This document shows, piece by piece, positions 44,408 to 57,050 of a DNA stretch of 64,000 nt (position 1 is its first letter; each line of letters begins with the position of its first letter). The notes under the pieces are model-generated. The model made no database searches and was not told the origin of the DNA. It saw only the letters and a program-made list of their open reading frames with translations. Both the position numbers and the translations under genes were made by a program. This DNA comes from Cryptomeria japonica (Eukaryota > Streptophyta > Pinopsida > Cupressales > Cupressaceae). The DNA lies in NCBI RefSeq assembly GCF_030272615.1, contig NC_081406.1, positions 216,572,997-216,636,996 of the forward strand, given 5' to 3'.

Positions 44408-46384
44408 CTAATTTTCAATAGGGAAAAGGTACTCTCCAAAGGTAATCTTCCTCCTGCTACAACCTGCATTCACTTTACCAAAAGCATTAGTATCAAAAAG
44501 CTGATTTTGAGTCCCTTGTCTAGGACCTTGTGTTTTCACCTCTTCTTGCCTCCTCTTATCATTGTTCTGATCTGATATCATCTGCAAACTCAGAGGTTTA
44601 ACCACATCTCTCTTCTCAATCACCAGACAATCAATACCCCCAACTCTTATGCTATTGAAACTACAACCATGCTGCTCCTTAAGACTGCTATTTTGCTGTA
44701 ACTTTGTTTTGTTCTTCCAACTGATATCATTGTCCTCTTTACCTTGCTCACACAACCTGATTTTGTCTCCAAAACAAATTACATTATGCTCATACTTCTC
44801 CCTACAAGGCAGAGGTGTTAAACAATATCTCTTACTACCCTTATGCACCAAGTATGTATTTGTATATCCATCATGGATTGTCCTCCTCAAGTATTGTCAT
44901 GGTCTACCCAAAATTATATGTCCACAAGTCATAGGTATAACATCACACAAAACCTGATCATGATATGGACCAATTGAGAAATCAACATAAGCCCTCTGAC
45001 TAATCATTATATGCTGCTCTTGACTAACCCAAGTGGCATTATAAGGATTAGGATGATCAAATGTTTGCAATCCCAACTTAGAAACCATATCAAATGAAAC
45101 AAGATTATCATGTGAGCCTGAATCAATAATCAACTTACATATCTTACCCTTACTCAAGCATTGTGTCCTGAAGATGGACACCCGATCTGATGTTTGCTGC
45201 TGCAATTTACCTCTTCTGATCATAAGAAAATCTCCCTCTGTTATAGGATAGGCTTTCAATGGTTCTTTGTCTTCTTTCTTGTCTTCTTCTTCACATGTCA
45301 AATGAACTCTTCTATCTTTGCCTCTATCAGCTTCATCCCATTTAGGACATTTGAAAGATGGATGTCCAACTTCATTACAATGGTAACACCCACCTATGAA
45401 TACATGTGATCCTCTTCCACTACCAAATCTACCTCCTCTATAACTATAACCACTTCTTTTTTCTGATGTAGACTCTTTGTCCTTATTGTCTTGTCCTTGT
45501 GATTCATTTGCATACCTTCCTCCTCTTCCTCTCATGGATCCTCTACCTCTTGTGCCTCCTTGTCTCTCTTGTTTTCTCTTCAACTTCTCCTCAACCCTTA
45601 TTGCAAGTTGGAAACAATCTCCCAATGTCTGTGGAACATTCAACCCAATCTCATCCTGCAAATTGTATCTCAGCCCATTCAAATACCTTTCCACCTTTTC
45701 ATCTTCATCCTCTACTCCTCCTCTAATGCTCAATTTGTGAAACTGCTCTTTGTATGTCATCACATCCATATCTCTTTGTTTTAAGTTTTGTCTCATCCTC
45801 TTTGTTTGTATAGCGAAATCAGATGGTAGAAATTGTGCCTTCATCATTGCCTTCATTCTCTCCCAACTTGTGATCTTATTCAATCCTCTTGTTGTCCTCT
45901 CAGCCTGCATACCACTCCACCATGTTAATGTTGTTCCCCTCAGATTTGCCTTTGCAAATTTCACCTTCTTTTCATCATCTATGTCTTCCAACTCAAAGTA
46001 GTTTTCTAAGGCCTCTATCCAACCTAGCACTTCCTCACTATCCATTCTTCCCTGGTAAATAGGCAAATCAACATGTCCTTTCATTACTCCACCTTGTACT
46101 ACCTTTAGTAGTCTTACCAACCTCTTCTCTTCGGGGTCTACTATCTCTTCCCTATGCTCTTCATGCCCACTTCCTTCATTATGTGAGTCAAGATGCTCAT
46201 TGTTCTCATCTACCCTAGGTTGTTCTCTTTCCTTCTCTAAGGCTTCTATCCTTGTAGATAGTTGCATTCTCTCCCTTCTCTCTCTTTCTCTTGCTGCTTC
46301 AAGTTCTCTCTTTTCCCTCTTCTCTCTTTCAAGGGCTTCCTTCAACTCTTCAATTTCCCTAGCCATTTGATTCTTTGGTGCCAT
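44408..46384 (-). pseudogene. Gag-protease ORF of the gag-only gypsy element
   Basis: The ATG at 46384 (context AAGATGGCA) is preferred over the upstream non-ATG extension. The order is: a coiled-coil Glu/Arg-rich N-terminus (EIEELKEALEREKREKRELE); the Ty3/gypsy Gag domain (YQGRMDSEEVLGWIEALENY, LTWWSGMQ, YLNGLRYNLQDEIGLNVPQ); an Arg/Gly-rich stretch; a zinc knuckle CYHCNEVGHPSFKC near residue 335; and a retropepsin-like site IIDSGSHDNLVS near residue 420, ending HIILGRP. A single stop at 44894 fits Trp TGG to TGA. Beyond it the same register continues for 160 codons to 44408. Apart from this stop, coding potential is excellent. Confidence 0.88.
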
Positions 46385-46416
46385 CTTGTCAAAACCTTCC
46401 CAAAAAGATCTACTCA

Positions 46417-46430
46417 CTACTCTAATACCA
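46417..46430 (-). promoter_or_regulatory. Gag-only element primer binding site
   Basis: The minus strand reads TGGTATTAGAGT, the initiator-Met site TGGTATCAGAG with one C-to-T change, three bases from the LTR end. Confidence 0.7.
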
Positions 46431-46433
46431 CTC

Positions 46434-48042
46434 TAATGCAGAGGGTCGAGGGTTTTAGGTGATTTCAAGAAAATATGTTTTCAAGTGCTTCACACTCCTT
46501 GTAGTTACCTAGTGTTTCCAAGGCACCTTAATGGTTTTAAAAGGGAAAATCTCAATCGACTCTCCACAATGACTCCTAAGGTTGTTAAACACCTATTCCA
46601 ACCCAATCCAACAAGATTCAACTAGTTTCAAATGTTCAAGTCTTCACCATGCTCTTAAACCCCCACTATGTTTGCTACTAGCCCTAGAGCCCCAATTAGG
46701 CCACCTGAGGCTGAAATAAATTGTTTTCTCCAACTTTTCCCAAATAACTCCCCAAAAAAAATATATTTTTAGACACCCTTTTTGGCTTACTACACCATAT
46801 CAAAGATTGAGGGTAGGTTTTTTTGGACCGTGCCTTTGTTGTCGTAAGACTAAGACAAATTTGCTTGCCAAAAACCCAAGTTTTACAAAGCAAGTGTAAG
46901 AAATAATTCTTCCCCAATATTGAAACTCTCAACAATGTTTAGTTATGCCTCAAAATTAAGTAATATCCAATAAAATTGGTTCTATGTTCTCTTTTAATGT
47001 GCAAACCCCAAAACCCTCACCATTAGGCTCCAAAATCGAGGATTTTCTAATTAAGACCTTTCCAATCACTTCCAAGGCTCATTCAAAGTCCCTACAAAAT
47101 CTCCTTGGTCATATAAACCAACTTTAGTCATCAAACTACCCTCTCCGAGAGGTATATCTTCTGTTGCTATAAGTTTGCTATGCTTCCTACTCACTTCTCC
47201 CTCATCAAACTCATGGTGTACACCTGTTAAAATACACTTCCTGCAAATGTTTTGGTTAGGATCATAATTTACATGTTAGATAGATCCTCCTCTATGAGAA
47301 ACAGGACCTTACATCCATAGAAGGGCTCCAAATTGCATTTTGGGCCTTCAATGCCAATGACACAATCCAGAAATGAAAGATACAGTCAGCACTAAAATGA
47401 AAAGTCTGATCAAAACCTTCTATAAAAGAATTTAAATAAACATTTAACACTGATCTCTAAATTCCTACTTCATCCACCATGAATATACAACACTCCCAAT
47501 CAATAAATCATCAAAAAACTAATGGAAATGCAAGAAAAACTGGTTTTTTTATTGCTTTTACTATTCTGTCTGTACTAGATCTGTACAATGCATCAACACC
47601 CACCAAAATGACATCCAAATGCTTTATAATATCTCCCATAACCAACCCATACAGTGATTTTTCATTACAAATGCTTAAACTAACAAATTTGTCTTTTCCC
47701 TCCAAAATGACACTAGCCACTATTTTTGAATTTTGAATTTAAAACTCTTATGAAATGGACTTCTACCCCAACCTAATGACTTATAAAGGATCAAAATGAT
47801 TTATCAAATAGGTCTAAACACCTTTGAGACCCTTCCCAATTCTATATCTATGAAACCCTATATTTGGTCCTATGGCCTTATTAGGTCCATTAGGACAATT
47901 AATCATTACATTAGGATCATTACAATAAAATGCCATAATTGGCTTCAAGACATCATAGTTGAGTCTATTAGACCCATAAACCTCCTTTTCATGCTTCCAT
48001 GGTGTCCTCCAATTTGTCTTCATGCCTAGTGCTCTTGCACCA
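46434..48042 (-). mobile_element. Gag-only element 5' LTR (1609 bp)
   Basis: Same termini and layout as the 3' copy, with scattered substitutions over the whole length, indicating an insertion that is not recent. The outer end GCACCA at 48042 meets PMD gene sequence. Confidence 0.88.
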
Positions 48043-48047
48043 CAGAG

Positions 48048-48666
48048 GTAGGTACAAGTACAGGCATAGGCACCAATATAGGGGGAGCCACAGGCAGAGG
48101 CACAGGGGGCCAAGGAGGAGGAGGATGAGCTGCTTGAGCTGAGGGAGATCTACTAGGGATAGGTAGATGAGATTCAAGACCTAGAGAGAGACATAGCTAG
48201 GCTCAGGAGGTGAATGAGGGAGACAGAGCATGAGTGGGGTCAGGCTATCCAACGCTATACTGAAGTTGAGACAACACTGAGGGCTGGGAGGCAGGTGGCA
48301 TAGGATACAGGGGCTGGATATGCCTATGTTCTACGGGCAGGGGAGGAGATAGGTTACTGGTGAGACCTATATTACGGGGTAGTGCCACCAGAGCAGCGAG
48401 TGAGTAGCTTCTGCAGACCATCGCGGATAGCGACAGCTACAGGAGGGAGCTAGAGGAGATAGGTATCCAGTGGTGAGGTTATGAGTCCTCCACCACCACC
48501 AGATAGAGTGGATAGGAGGGATGATCCTGACGCGGGTCCTTCTAGGGCTCAGACTCCATTGAGGCTAGGTGGCTCTGAGGGAGGGAGTTTATCATAGCCA
48601 TAGAGGGCTCCCTATGTATCAGTGTGTTGTACCATTTTTTATTATGATCTAGACACCTTCAGGTGA
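48048..48666 (+). pseudogene. PMD gene main exon, part 2 (C-terminus)
   Basis: The frame of 42725 continues: a Gln-rich, TAG-riddled stretch, then EAQGAKEEEDELLELREIY, VDEIQDLERDIARLRR, MRETEHEWGQAIQRYTEVET and LRAGRQVA, a coiled coil, then SPPPPPDRVDRRDDPDAGPS and a TGA at 48664. About ten TAG codons interrupt it; all fit Gln CAG. A charged coiled coil and a Pro-rich end are usual after a transposon PMD. Confidence 0.65.
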
Positions 48667-48836
48667 TTTTGTAGCCATATGATTTTGACATCATTGTGTC
48701 ATGACACTTTATATATATGAGATGATTCACCTTTGTGGCAGCTATATGCATGTGTACCTATGTGATGAGATGTTTCATGATGTGTGTTTCTATGCGATGG
48801 TTATGATATGGATGCAAATATGTATATGATGCAATG

Positions 48837-50439
<1,603 letters not shown>

Positions 50440-51510
50440 CTATGTGTAAAACCTACGAAGGTGCATGCTGTTGATAGGATCCTCTAAATGTTCACCCTCT
50501 ATGGTTGAGAGCTGATATGCCCCAGATCCATATGCTGCTGTAATGATGTAAGGACCAAACCAATTTGGTTCGAACTTGCCCTTCTTCTCTCTATCTTGCT
50601 GATTTTTGGGGTTTTCTTTGAGAACCAAATCACCTACCTCAAATGTGCGAGGCTTGACTTTGTGATTTTAGCTGCGACTCATTCGTTGTTGATAAGCCTT
50701 GAGATGATTAAAAGCAGTTTGTCTTCGTTCATCCAATAGTTCAAGTTCTTGTAAGCGAGAGACCCTATAGTCTTCATCACTGATAATGTTTTGCAAAGAG
50801 ACTCGTAAAGAGGGTAGCTCAACCTCAATAGGAAAGATAGCTTCAGTGTCGTAAATAAGGGAATAGGGTGTAGCTCCTGTAGGTGTGCGGACACTTGTGC
50901 GGTAGGCCCAAAGTGCGGGATTAAGTTGGATATGACAATTACAGCCAGCGTCATCGACTGTCATTTTTAAGATTTTAAGGATTGTTTTATTAGACACCTC
51001 AACTTGACCATTACCTTGGGGTTAATATGGTGTGGAGAAACGATGAGAAATATGGAAGCAGTCACAGAGTTCACGAACATCCTGATTTTTGAAGGGACAC
51101 CCGTTATCAGTGATAATGGAAATAGGAATACCGTATTGACAAATGATATAGTTGAGAATGAATGTAGCAATTTGTTTTCCAGTGACTTGCATAAGAGGCA
51201 TGGCTTCAATCCATTTTGTGAAATACTCTATGGTAGTGATAATGAATTTATGAACGTTGGAAGAAAGAGGGTGAATCTTGCCTATGAGATCGAGTCTCCA
51301 CTGACAAAAGGACCAAGGAGTCACAATTGGTTGAAGTTCTTATGCTGGCACATGGATGAGGTCTCCATGAAGTTGACATTGCTTACATTTCCTGACAAAC
51401 TGATATGAGTCTTTTTCCATATTGGGCCAGTAATATCCAATCCTGATGAGTTTCTTGGCTAGGGTAGGACCACTAGAATGTGGACCACATATCCCTTCAT
51501 GTACTTCACG
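50440..51510 (-). pseudogene. Tat element integrase
   Basis: One register with few stops. The zinc finger lies at about 51501-51360 (HEGICGPH...KCKQCQLHG, HHCC). Core: RLDLIGKIHP with the first Asp, IITDNGCPFKNQDV with the second Asp, and NGQVEVSNKTILKILK with the Glu, so DDE is intact. A TAA near 51022 interrupts it. The C-terminal part (ALWAYRTSVRTPTGATPYSL, GKFEPNWFGPYIITAAYGSG, NSMHLRRFYT) ends at the natural stop at 50440. It lacks a chromodomain, as expected for Tat. It would integrate cDNA in the nucleus. Confidence 0.9.
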
Positions 51511-52256
51511 TAATGCAATCTGAGCTTCATCACTTTCCAAACATCTAAGAAGAGTGCCATCTAGACCTCGACAGTATAGGACATCAGCTAAAATGACGTA
51601 TCGAAAAGATTGGCGAATGAAAGTGTGACATTGGTTATTGGATAGGTCTAGAGGAAAGGTATTATCATGAAGGAATGTAAAGATGGAACCATATAACTGG
51701 GACTCAGGACCGACAACACATATTATCTCAGTAGGAGTGATTTCATATGAAGGAACCAAAAGGTTATCCACCAAGAACTCATAGTGGGTCTCATTTGGAG
51801 GTAGATCGATCAGTGAAGCAATTGTAGCCATGGCATCTGCGGCTCGATTCTGCTCTCTTGGTATCTGCTCAAAGTCTATCTTTGTGAAATGTTGTTTCAG
51901 GTCATCCACCATTCTTTTGTAAGGCATTAATTTCTCATCCTTTGTCTGGTAATCATTAGTTGCTTGACGGATTACAAGTTGAGAGTCCCCAGAAACATGA
52001 AGTTCCTGGATCTTCCACTGAACTGCAATCCATAATCCAATTGTTAATGCCTCATATTCTGCTATATTTTTAGTGCAGGGAAATGATAATCGATATGATT
52101 TTGGTATAGCATCCCCTTGAGGAGTTATGAAGAGGATACCAGCTCCTGCCCCATGCTATGTGTATGAGCCGTCAAAGTATAATTGTCATGGTTTTGCATG
52201 TGACACTATTAAAATGGATTCATCTGAAAATTCTGAAATCAGAGGAACATCATCTA
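51511..52256 (-). pseudogene. Tat element second (archaeal-type) RNase H and linker
   Basis: From 52250: SEFSDESILIVSHAKP, stop, QLYFDGSYT, stop, HGAGAGILFITPQGDAIPKS, NIAEYEALTIGLWIAVQWKI, VSGDSQLVIRQATNDYQTKD. The Asp, Glu and Asp of the catalytic triad are all present. The linker 51927-51510 follows (QHFTKIDFEQIPREQNRAAD and so on). A second RNase H between the first RNase H and integrase is diagnostic of the Tat lineage. Stops fit Trp TGG to TGA/TAG. The domain is separated from the first RNase H by the chromovirus insertion at 52257. Confidence 0.9.
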
Positions 52257-53868
52257 TGATGCAAGGGCACAAGACTAAAATTAATCATTTCCTCTTCAAT
52301 TAATTTCATGTTTTTTTTTCAAGGTGTTTTAAGCGATCTTAGAACCCCATGTTCATGTTTAGTTTTGATAATAAAGTCCTCATAGTCCATTTTTTGTAAG
52401 GCCTAGTGGCCTAAGGTGCTTTATAAACCCTATGGTCAACTATGGTCAAAAGGAATTAGGATGTGTGGATTTAGTGATTCAAGTGTATTTTGGTCTAATT
52501 AGGTCCAAAATAATATGTTTAGGCTCCTAGGTCTGTGTTTGAAGATAGTTTGTTGGCAAAATACAAAATTGTCAAAAATTGACAAAATGTTGTCAATATT
52601 GGTGAACAACTTTTTGAAAAGTTGTTAAAATCATTTCCTAACATTCACAACCACCTGATTTTTGTTGAAACATGTTTGGATGGATATATAATGCCTCAAC
52701 AAACCAATTTTGAAGGTTGTTGGTTGGATATGGTGAAAGTTGATAATTTGAAGCAATAAAAAATTCTGTATTTTCTTGCACATTCACTGTTATTTCGGTT
52801 GGTACAAGCTTGTACTATCTAAAAACTGGAAAATTATTCAATGGTGAGTTAGAGGGGTGAGATATCTTTCATTTGAGTCCAACTAGAGCATTGGAACTGG
52901 ATAAATAAGTGAGATATTGAAGTTTTAGTGAAGATAGCCCGTGAAAGGGCATAAACCTAGGGTTTCACTTTTCTTTTCCGTTTTCTTCCATTTTAACCAT
53001 GGAAAAAATCTAAAACTTGGTTGGATGGAATATTTGGGGCTGTAATTTAATATTTTATTTGTTTCAAGCCTGGAGGAAGTGTTTGGAAAGAGCATAAATT
53101 AAAAGAAGCCAGACATCTCTATGTGGCTGGCAATGCAAAAGTGGTAAAAAGACAGAACAGTCCCCATAACTTTTCATGGGTTGTAAACCAGAGTCTATAA
53201 CCTTGGAATTGGTGTGGATTTGGATTCCCCAAGGTGCTAAAGTTTTCATTTTTCTATGGTTGCATGTATGAAGGGTACTTCCTTCATTATGTGCCTTATT
53301 TAGCCCTTCTAGTCCTACATGAGGGTTCCTTAGAAGTAGGGTTTATTGGATGTTCCAAGACTTGCCCCTTTGGGAAAAGTGTTTTCCATAGTAGAGTATA
53401 AGGTGTGTCAAATAAAAACTAATAGTCCTTTGGATATTTTTTGAGTAATGCTACAAAGTTGGTTTTGTGGGTTAGTAGGCTTGTAGTGCCAAATTGGGCT
53501 TTGTTGCCTTGGAGTCTTGGGGTACCAAACCAAAGGGTTGTTTTGTATCTATTGTGGTATTTGGAACTTGTAAAACCTATTTTGAGCCTTTGAAAGCCTA
53601 AAAATCAATTGGGAGGAGTGGTGAGCAACTTGAGCAAGTTTTGAGCACTTTTGCCTGTGGGGTTTGATAGCCAATTTTGATAACCTTTGCATAATGTCTT
53701 AGTGTGGGTTATGGGGATTAAAATTCATGTGTTGAGATATTGATATGATTCTCATAAAGGTGTGAGGTCTAGTTGGAGAGATTCCTAAGTGAGGGGGATT
53801 GTCACTTGTTGCAGAAAGTGAGTAACTTGAAGGCATTTTCAAGTTGTTTGAACCAAACCTCTACATCA
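52257..53868 (+). mobile_element. Chromovirus 5' LTR (1612 bp)
   Basis: TGATGCAAGGGCAC to CTCTACATCA. No internal gene. It contains ATGGATATATAATGCC near 52681 and TAGGGTTTCACTTTTC near 52963, possible promoter and leader parts. Confidence 0.95.
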
Positions 53869-53870
53869 AT

Positions 53871-53882
53871 TGGTATCAGAGC
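53871..53882 (+). promoter_or_regulatory. Chromovirus primer binding site
   Basis: TGGTATCAGAGC, two bases after the LTR, matches initiator methionine tRNA. It is intact. Confidence 0.95.
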
Positions 53883-53921
53883 AAGTGTGATCCTTAGGAG
53901 AAGGATTGTTTCAGTTTAGCC

Positions 53922-55540
53922 ATGTCAGGGGAAGAAGAAGAGGGTGATTTGTCCTCAAGGATGACTAATGCACAGATAGTGAAGTTTTTGAAGGATCAAA
54001 ACTTGGTTCACAAGATTGATTCCTTGTAGAAGGAGGTTGATAGACTTAATGGGAAACTTCATAAGAAAAGTGGTGGAAACTCTGATGTTGTTGAAGAGGG
54101 GAGTGATGAGGAACCCCTTGATTAGGATGAAGAAGAAGAAGTGTCTGCTGATCAGAGACTACTTGTAAAGACCCTGAAGGCCATGGAGAGAAGGACCATG
54201 GATGTTAGGTTGGACCTACCTTCCTATGATGGAAACTTGAATCTAGATGCTACTGTGGATTGGATTGATGCCCTCACAAGCTTCTTTGAATGTGAAGACA
54301 TACCTGAAAGTCAGAGAGTTAAGATTGCTAAGTCTAAGTTGAAGGGACCAGCCCTTACATGGTGGAATTTCACTCAAGATGATAGGGTGAAGGAGAAGAA
54401 GAATCCAGTGACCACTTGGAAGAAGATGGTTGCATTGATTAGGGATGCATATGTTCCTAATGATTATGAAGTCCAACTTCATAAGAGGAGAATGAGTTTG
54501 AGACAAAAGGAGATGAGTGTCTCAGATTATACTCAAGAGTTCCATAAATTGGTGATGAAGTCCAAGGTAGTGGAGCCTGAATGTGTGAAGCTTGCAAGAT
54601 ATTTGCAAGGGTTGAGAATTACCATTCAAGATGAACTCAGTCTAAGCAGCCCTCCCACAGTCCAAAAATTCTTTCAGCTTGCTTTGAAGGTTGAGGAGAA
54701 ACTCAAGAGGAAGAGTGATCAAGGTGGAAGAGGGAGAGGGCAAAAAGACTTTGGAAATAGGGGCAGAAATATGTCTCAAGGAAGAGGACAAGGTTCCAAA
54801 GACCTTGGTGAATCAAGTCAAGGAAATGAACAAGGGGAAAGCAACTCTAGAGGATCTTTCATAGGAAAGAGAGGCAGCTTTAGAGGAAGAAGTGGTGGAA
54901 GAGCCCTAGAAGGCATCAAGTGCTATAGGTGTCATCAAATGGGACATGTTGCATCCAAGTGTCCTAAGAAGACAAACAAGCAAGGTGAAAGGAGAGCAAA
55001 TTTGGTGAGAGATGAAGATACCCATAGTGTTCACTCTCATGGATCCTTTGTACAACTTGAGCAAGGAGAAATCATGATGATGAGGAAGACCTTGATAACA
55101 ACACCAAGTCCACCAGAGCCACCCCAAAGGAAAGCACTATTCAGGACTACTTGTAGAAGTGGTGACAAAGTGTGTAGTGTGGTGATTGATTTAGGTTCTA
55201 CTAATAATTTTCTATCCATTGAGGCAGTAGAGAAACTGAAATTGAAGAGGATTAAGCATCCAAGACTCTACAAGGTATCATGGCTTACAAAGGGGCAGCA
55301 AACCATCATTGAAGAACAAGCATGGGTGGAGTTTTCTATTGGCAAGTACAAGGACAAGGTACTTTGTGACATTGTACCCATGGATGCATGCCATTTTCTG
55401 CTTGGAAGGCCATGGCAATATGACATGAAGTCAAGGCATGATGGTGAGAAGATCACATACACCATCTGGTATAAAGGTGAGAAGGTAACTTTACTACCCC
55501 TGCCTGATAATGGTGAAGAAGCAAAAGACTCTAAAATCAT
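53922..55540 (+). pseudogene. Chromovirus gag and protease
   Basis: The ATG at 53922 (MSGEEEEGDLSSRMTN) starts the gag-pol frame. TAG codons at 54027 and 54123 fit CAG. The 569-codon open stretch follows: Gag domain (DLPSYDGNLNLDATVDWIDA, LTWWNFTQ, YLQGLRITIQDELSLSSPP), an Arg/Gly-rich region, and zinc knuckle CYRCHQMGHVASKC near 54920-54960. The protease motif is VVIDLGSTNNFLS; the catalytic Asp-Ser-Gly has become Asp-Leu-Gly, a likely C-to-T change. The frame ends in FLLGRPWQYD and enters RT without a break. Confidence 0.93.
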
Positions 55541-57050
55541 GTTTGTAAGTGAGAAAGAGTTTTTAGAATGCTTGAAAGAGGAGGATACTCCTTGTTATGC
55601 TTTGGTTGTGTTGCCAAAACAGGAAGAAAAGAAGGTGCACAAAAAGAAGGAAGAATCTAGGAGGGTAGGACCAAAGGAGGTGGCTGATTTGCTTGAGACC
55701 TACAAAGACATTGTAACCAAGGAGTTACCTGATTGCTTACCTTCTATTAGAGAGATTATCCATAACATTGATTTGATTCCAGGGGCTACACTTCCCAATA
55801 AGGCTGCCTATAAGTTAACACCCCAACAGGATGAGGAAATGGCAAGATAAATCCAGGAACTCTTAGATAAGGGTTTGATTTCTAAAAGTATGAGTCCATG
55901 TGCTATTCCAACTATGCTAGCACCTAAGAAAGAAGGTACATGGAGGTTATTCATGGACTCAAGGGCCATTAACAGGATCACTATCAGGTATAGGTTCCCT
56001 ATGCCTAGGATTGAGGACTTGTTGGATCATCTAGGGGGTGCAAGGTGGTATTCAAAGGTGGATTTGAAGAGTGGATACCATCATATCAGAATAAGGGCTA
56101 GAGATGAATGGAAGACAACATTCAAGACTAATGAAGGCCTCTATGAATGGAGGGCTATGCCCTTTGGTTTTTCCAATGCACCTAGTACATTTATGAGACT
56201 CATGAATGAGGTCTTGAAACCTTTTCTTGGTAAATTTGTCATTGTTTACTTAGATGATATTCTCATATTCAGTAAGAATAGAGATGAATTTGGTCCTTAA
56301 AAGATTGCAAGAGGCTAAGCTCCTAATCAATATAGACAAGTGTCTTTTCATGCAGGAAGAGTTGGTATATCTTGGTTTCATTGTTTCAGGTGGAAGTGTC
56401 AAGATGGATCCTGAGAAGGTGGAGAGCATCTTGAATTGTCCTTCTCCAAGGTCAATGACTGAAGTTAGAAGCTTCCATGGCTTGGCTTCCTTTTACAGGA
56501 AGTTTATAAGAGGTTATAGACAAGTTTGTGCACCTATCCTAGATACAATCAAGGGAGGAAAAAAGTGCAAGTTTGTGTGGACCAAGGAGGTGGACGAGGC
56601 TTTTCAAAGTCTCAAACAAAAGGTAGCAAAGCAACCTATACTTTCTTTTCTAGATTTTCAAAAGGTTGTTACTATTGAATGTGATGCATCTAATGTTGCA
56701 ATAGGGGTTGTTTTGAGTCAAGAGGGTAGACCCATTGCATTCTTTAGTGAGAAACTTAATGAGGCAAAGAGAAAGTATTCCTCATATGATTTGGAAATGT
56801 ATGCACTTGTACAAGCTTTGAAAAAGTGGAGGCATTACCTCCTTCCAAAAGAGTTTGTTGTTTTTATAGACAATCAAGCACTTAGCTTCTTGAACAGCCA
56901 GGAGAAGTTGAGTCACAAGCACATGAAGTGGGTAGAATCTATCCAAGCCTATACCTTTAACATCAAACACAAAAAGGGAGTTGCAAACAAGGTAGCAGAT
57001 GCCTTGAGTAGAAGATCCTTGACAGTACAAGAGGTGAAATTGCAAAGTGT
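55541..57050 (+). pseudogene. Chromovirus reverse transcriptase and RNase H
   Basis: A TAA at 55848 fits CAA. The RT blocks are intact: [57 protein letters not shown] and the catalytic [11 protein letters not shown] near 56247. Just after this, near 56286-56292, a small deletion removes a few codons and shifts the frame. The rest continues in the new frame: LGFIVSGGSVKMDPEKV, FHGLASFYRKFIRGY, then RNase H with IECDASNVAIGVVLSQEGRP, YSSYDLEMYALVQALKKWRH and FIDNQALSFLN. The catalytic residues seen are present, so the frameshift is the main defect. Confidence 0.93.

Larger units (their letters stand above)
42726..48042 (-). mobile_element. Gag-protease-only Ty3/gypsy element (TR-GAG-like)
   Basis: Two LTRs of about 1.6 kb flank a 2.1 kb interior that encodes only gag and protease. 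No reverse transcriptase, RNase H or integrase is present, and the polypurine tract follows the ORF directly. Flanking TAGAG (42721-42725) and CAGAG (48043-48047) fit a 5-bp target duplication with one change. Removing the element plus one copy (5322 bp) keeps the PMD frame. It would depend on another element's polymerase; its termini and Gag resemble the chromovirus at 52257, the likely helper family. Confidence 0.85.
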
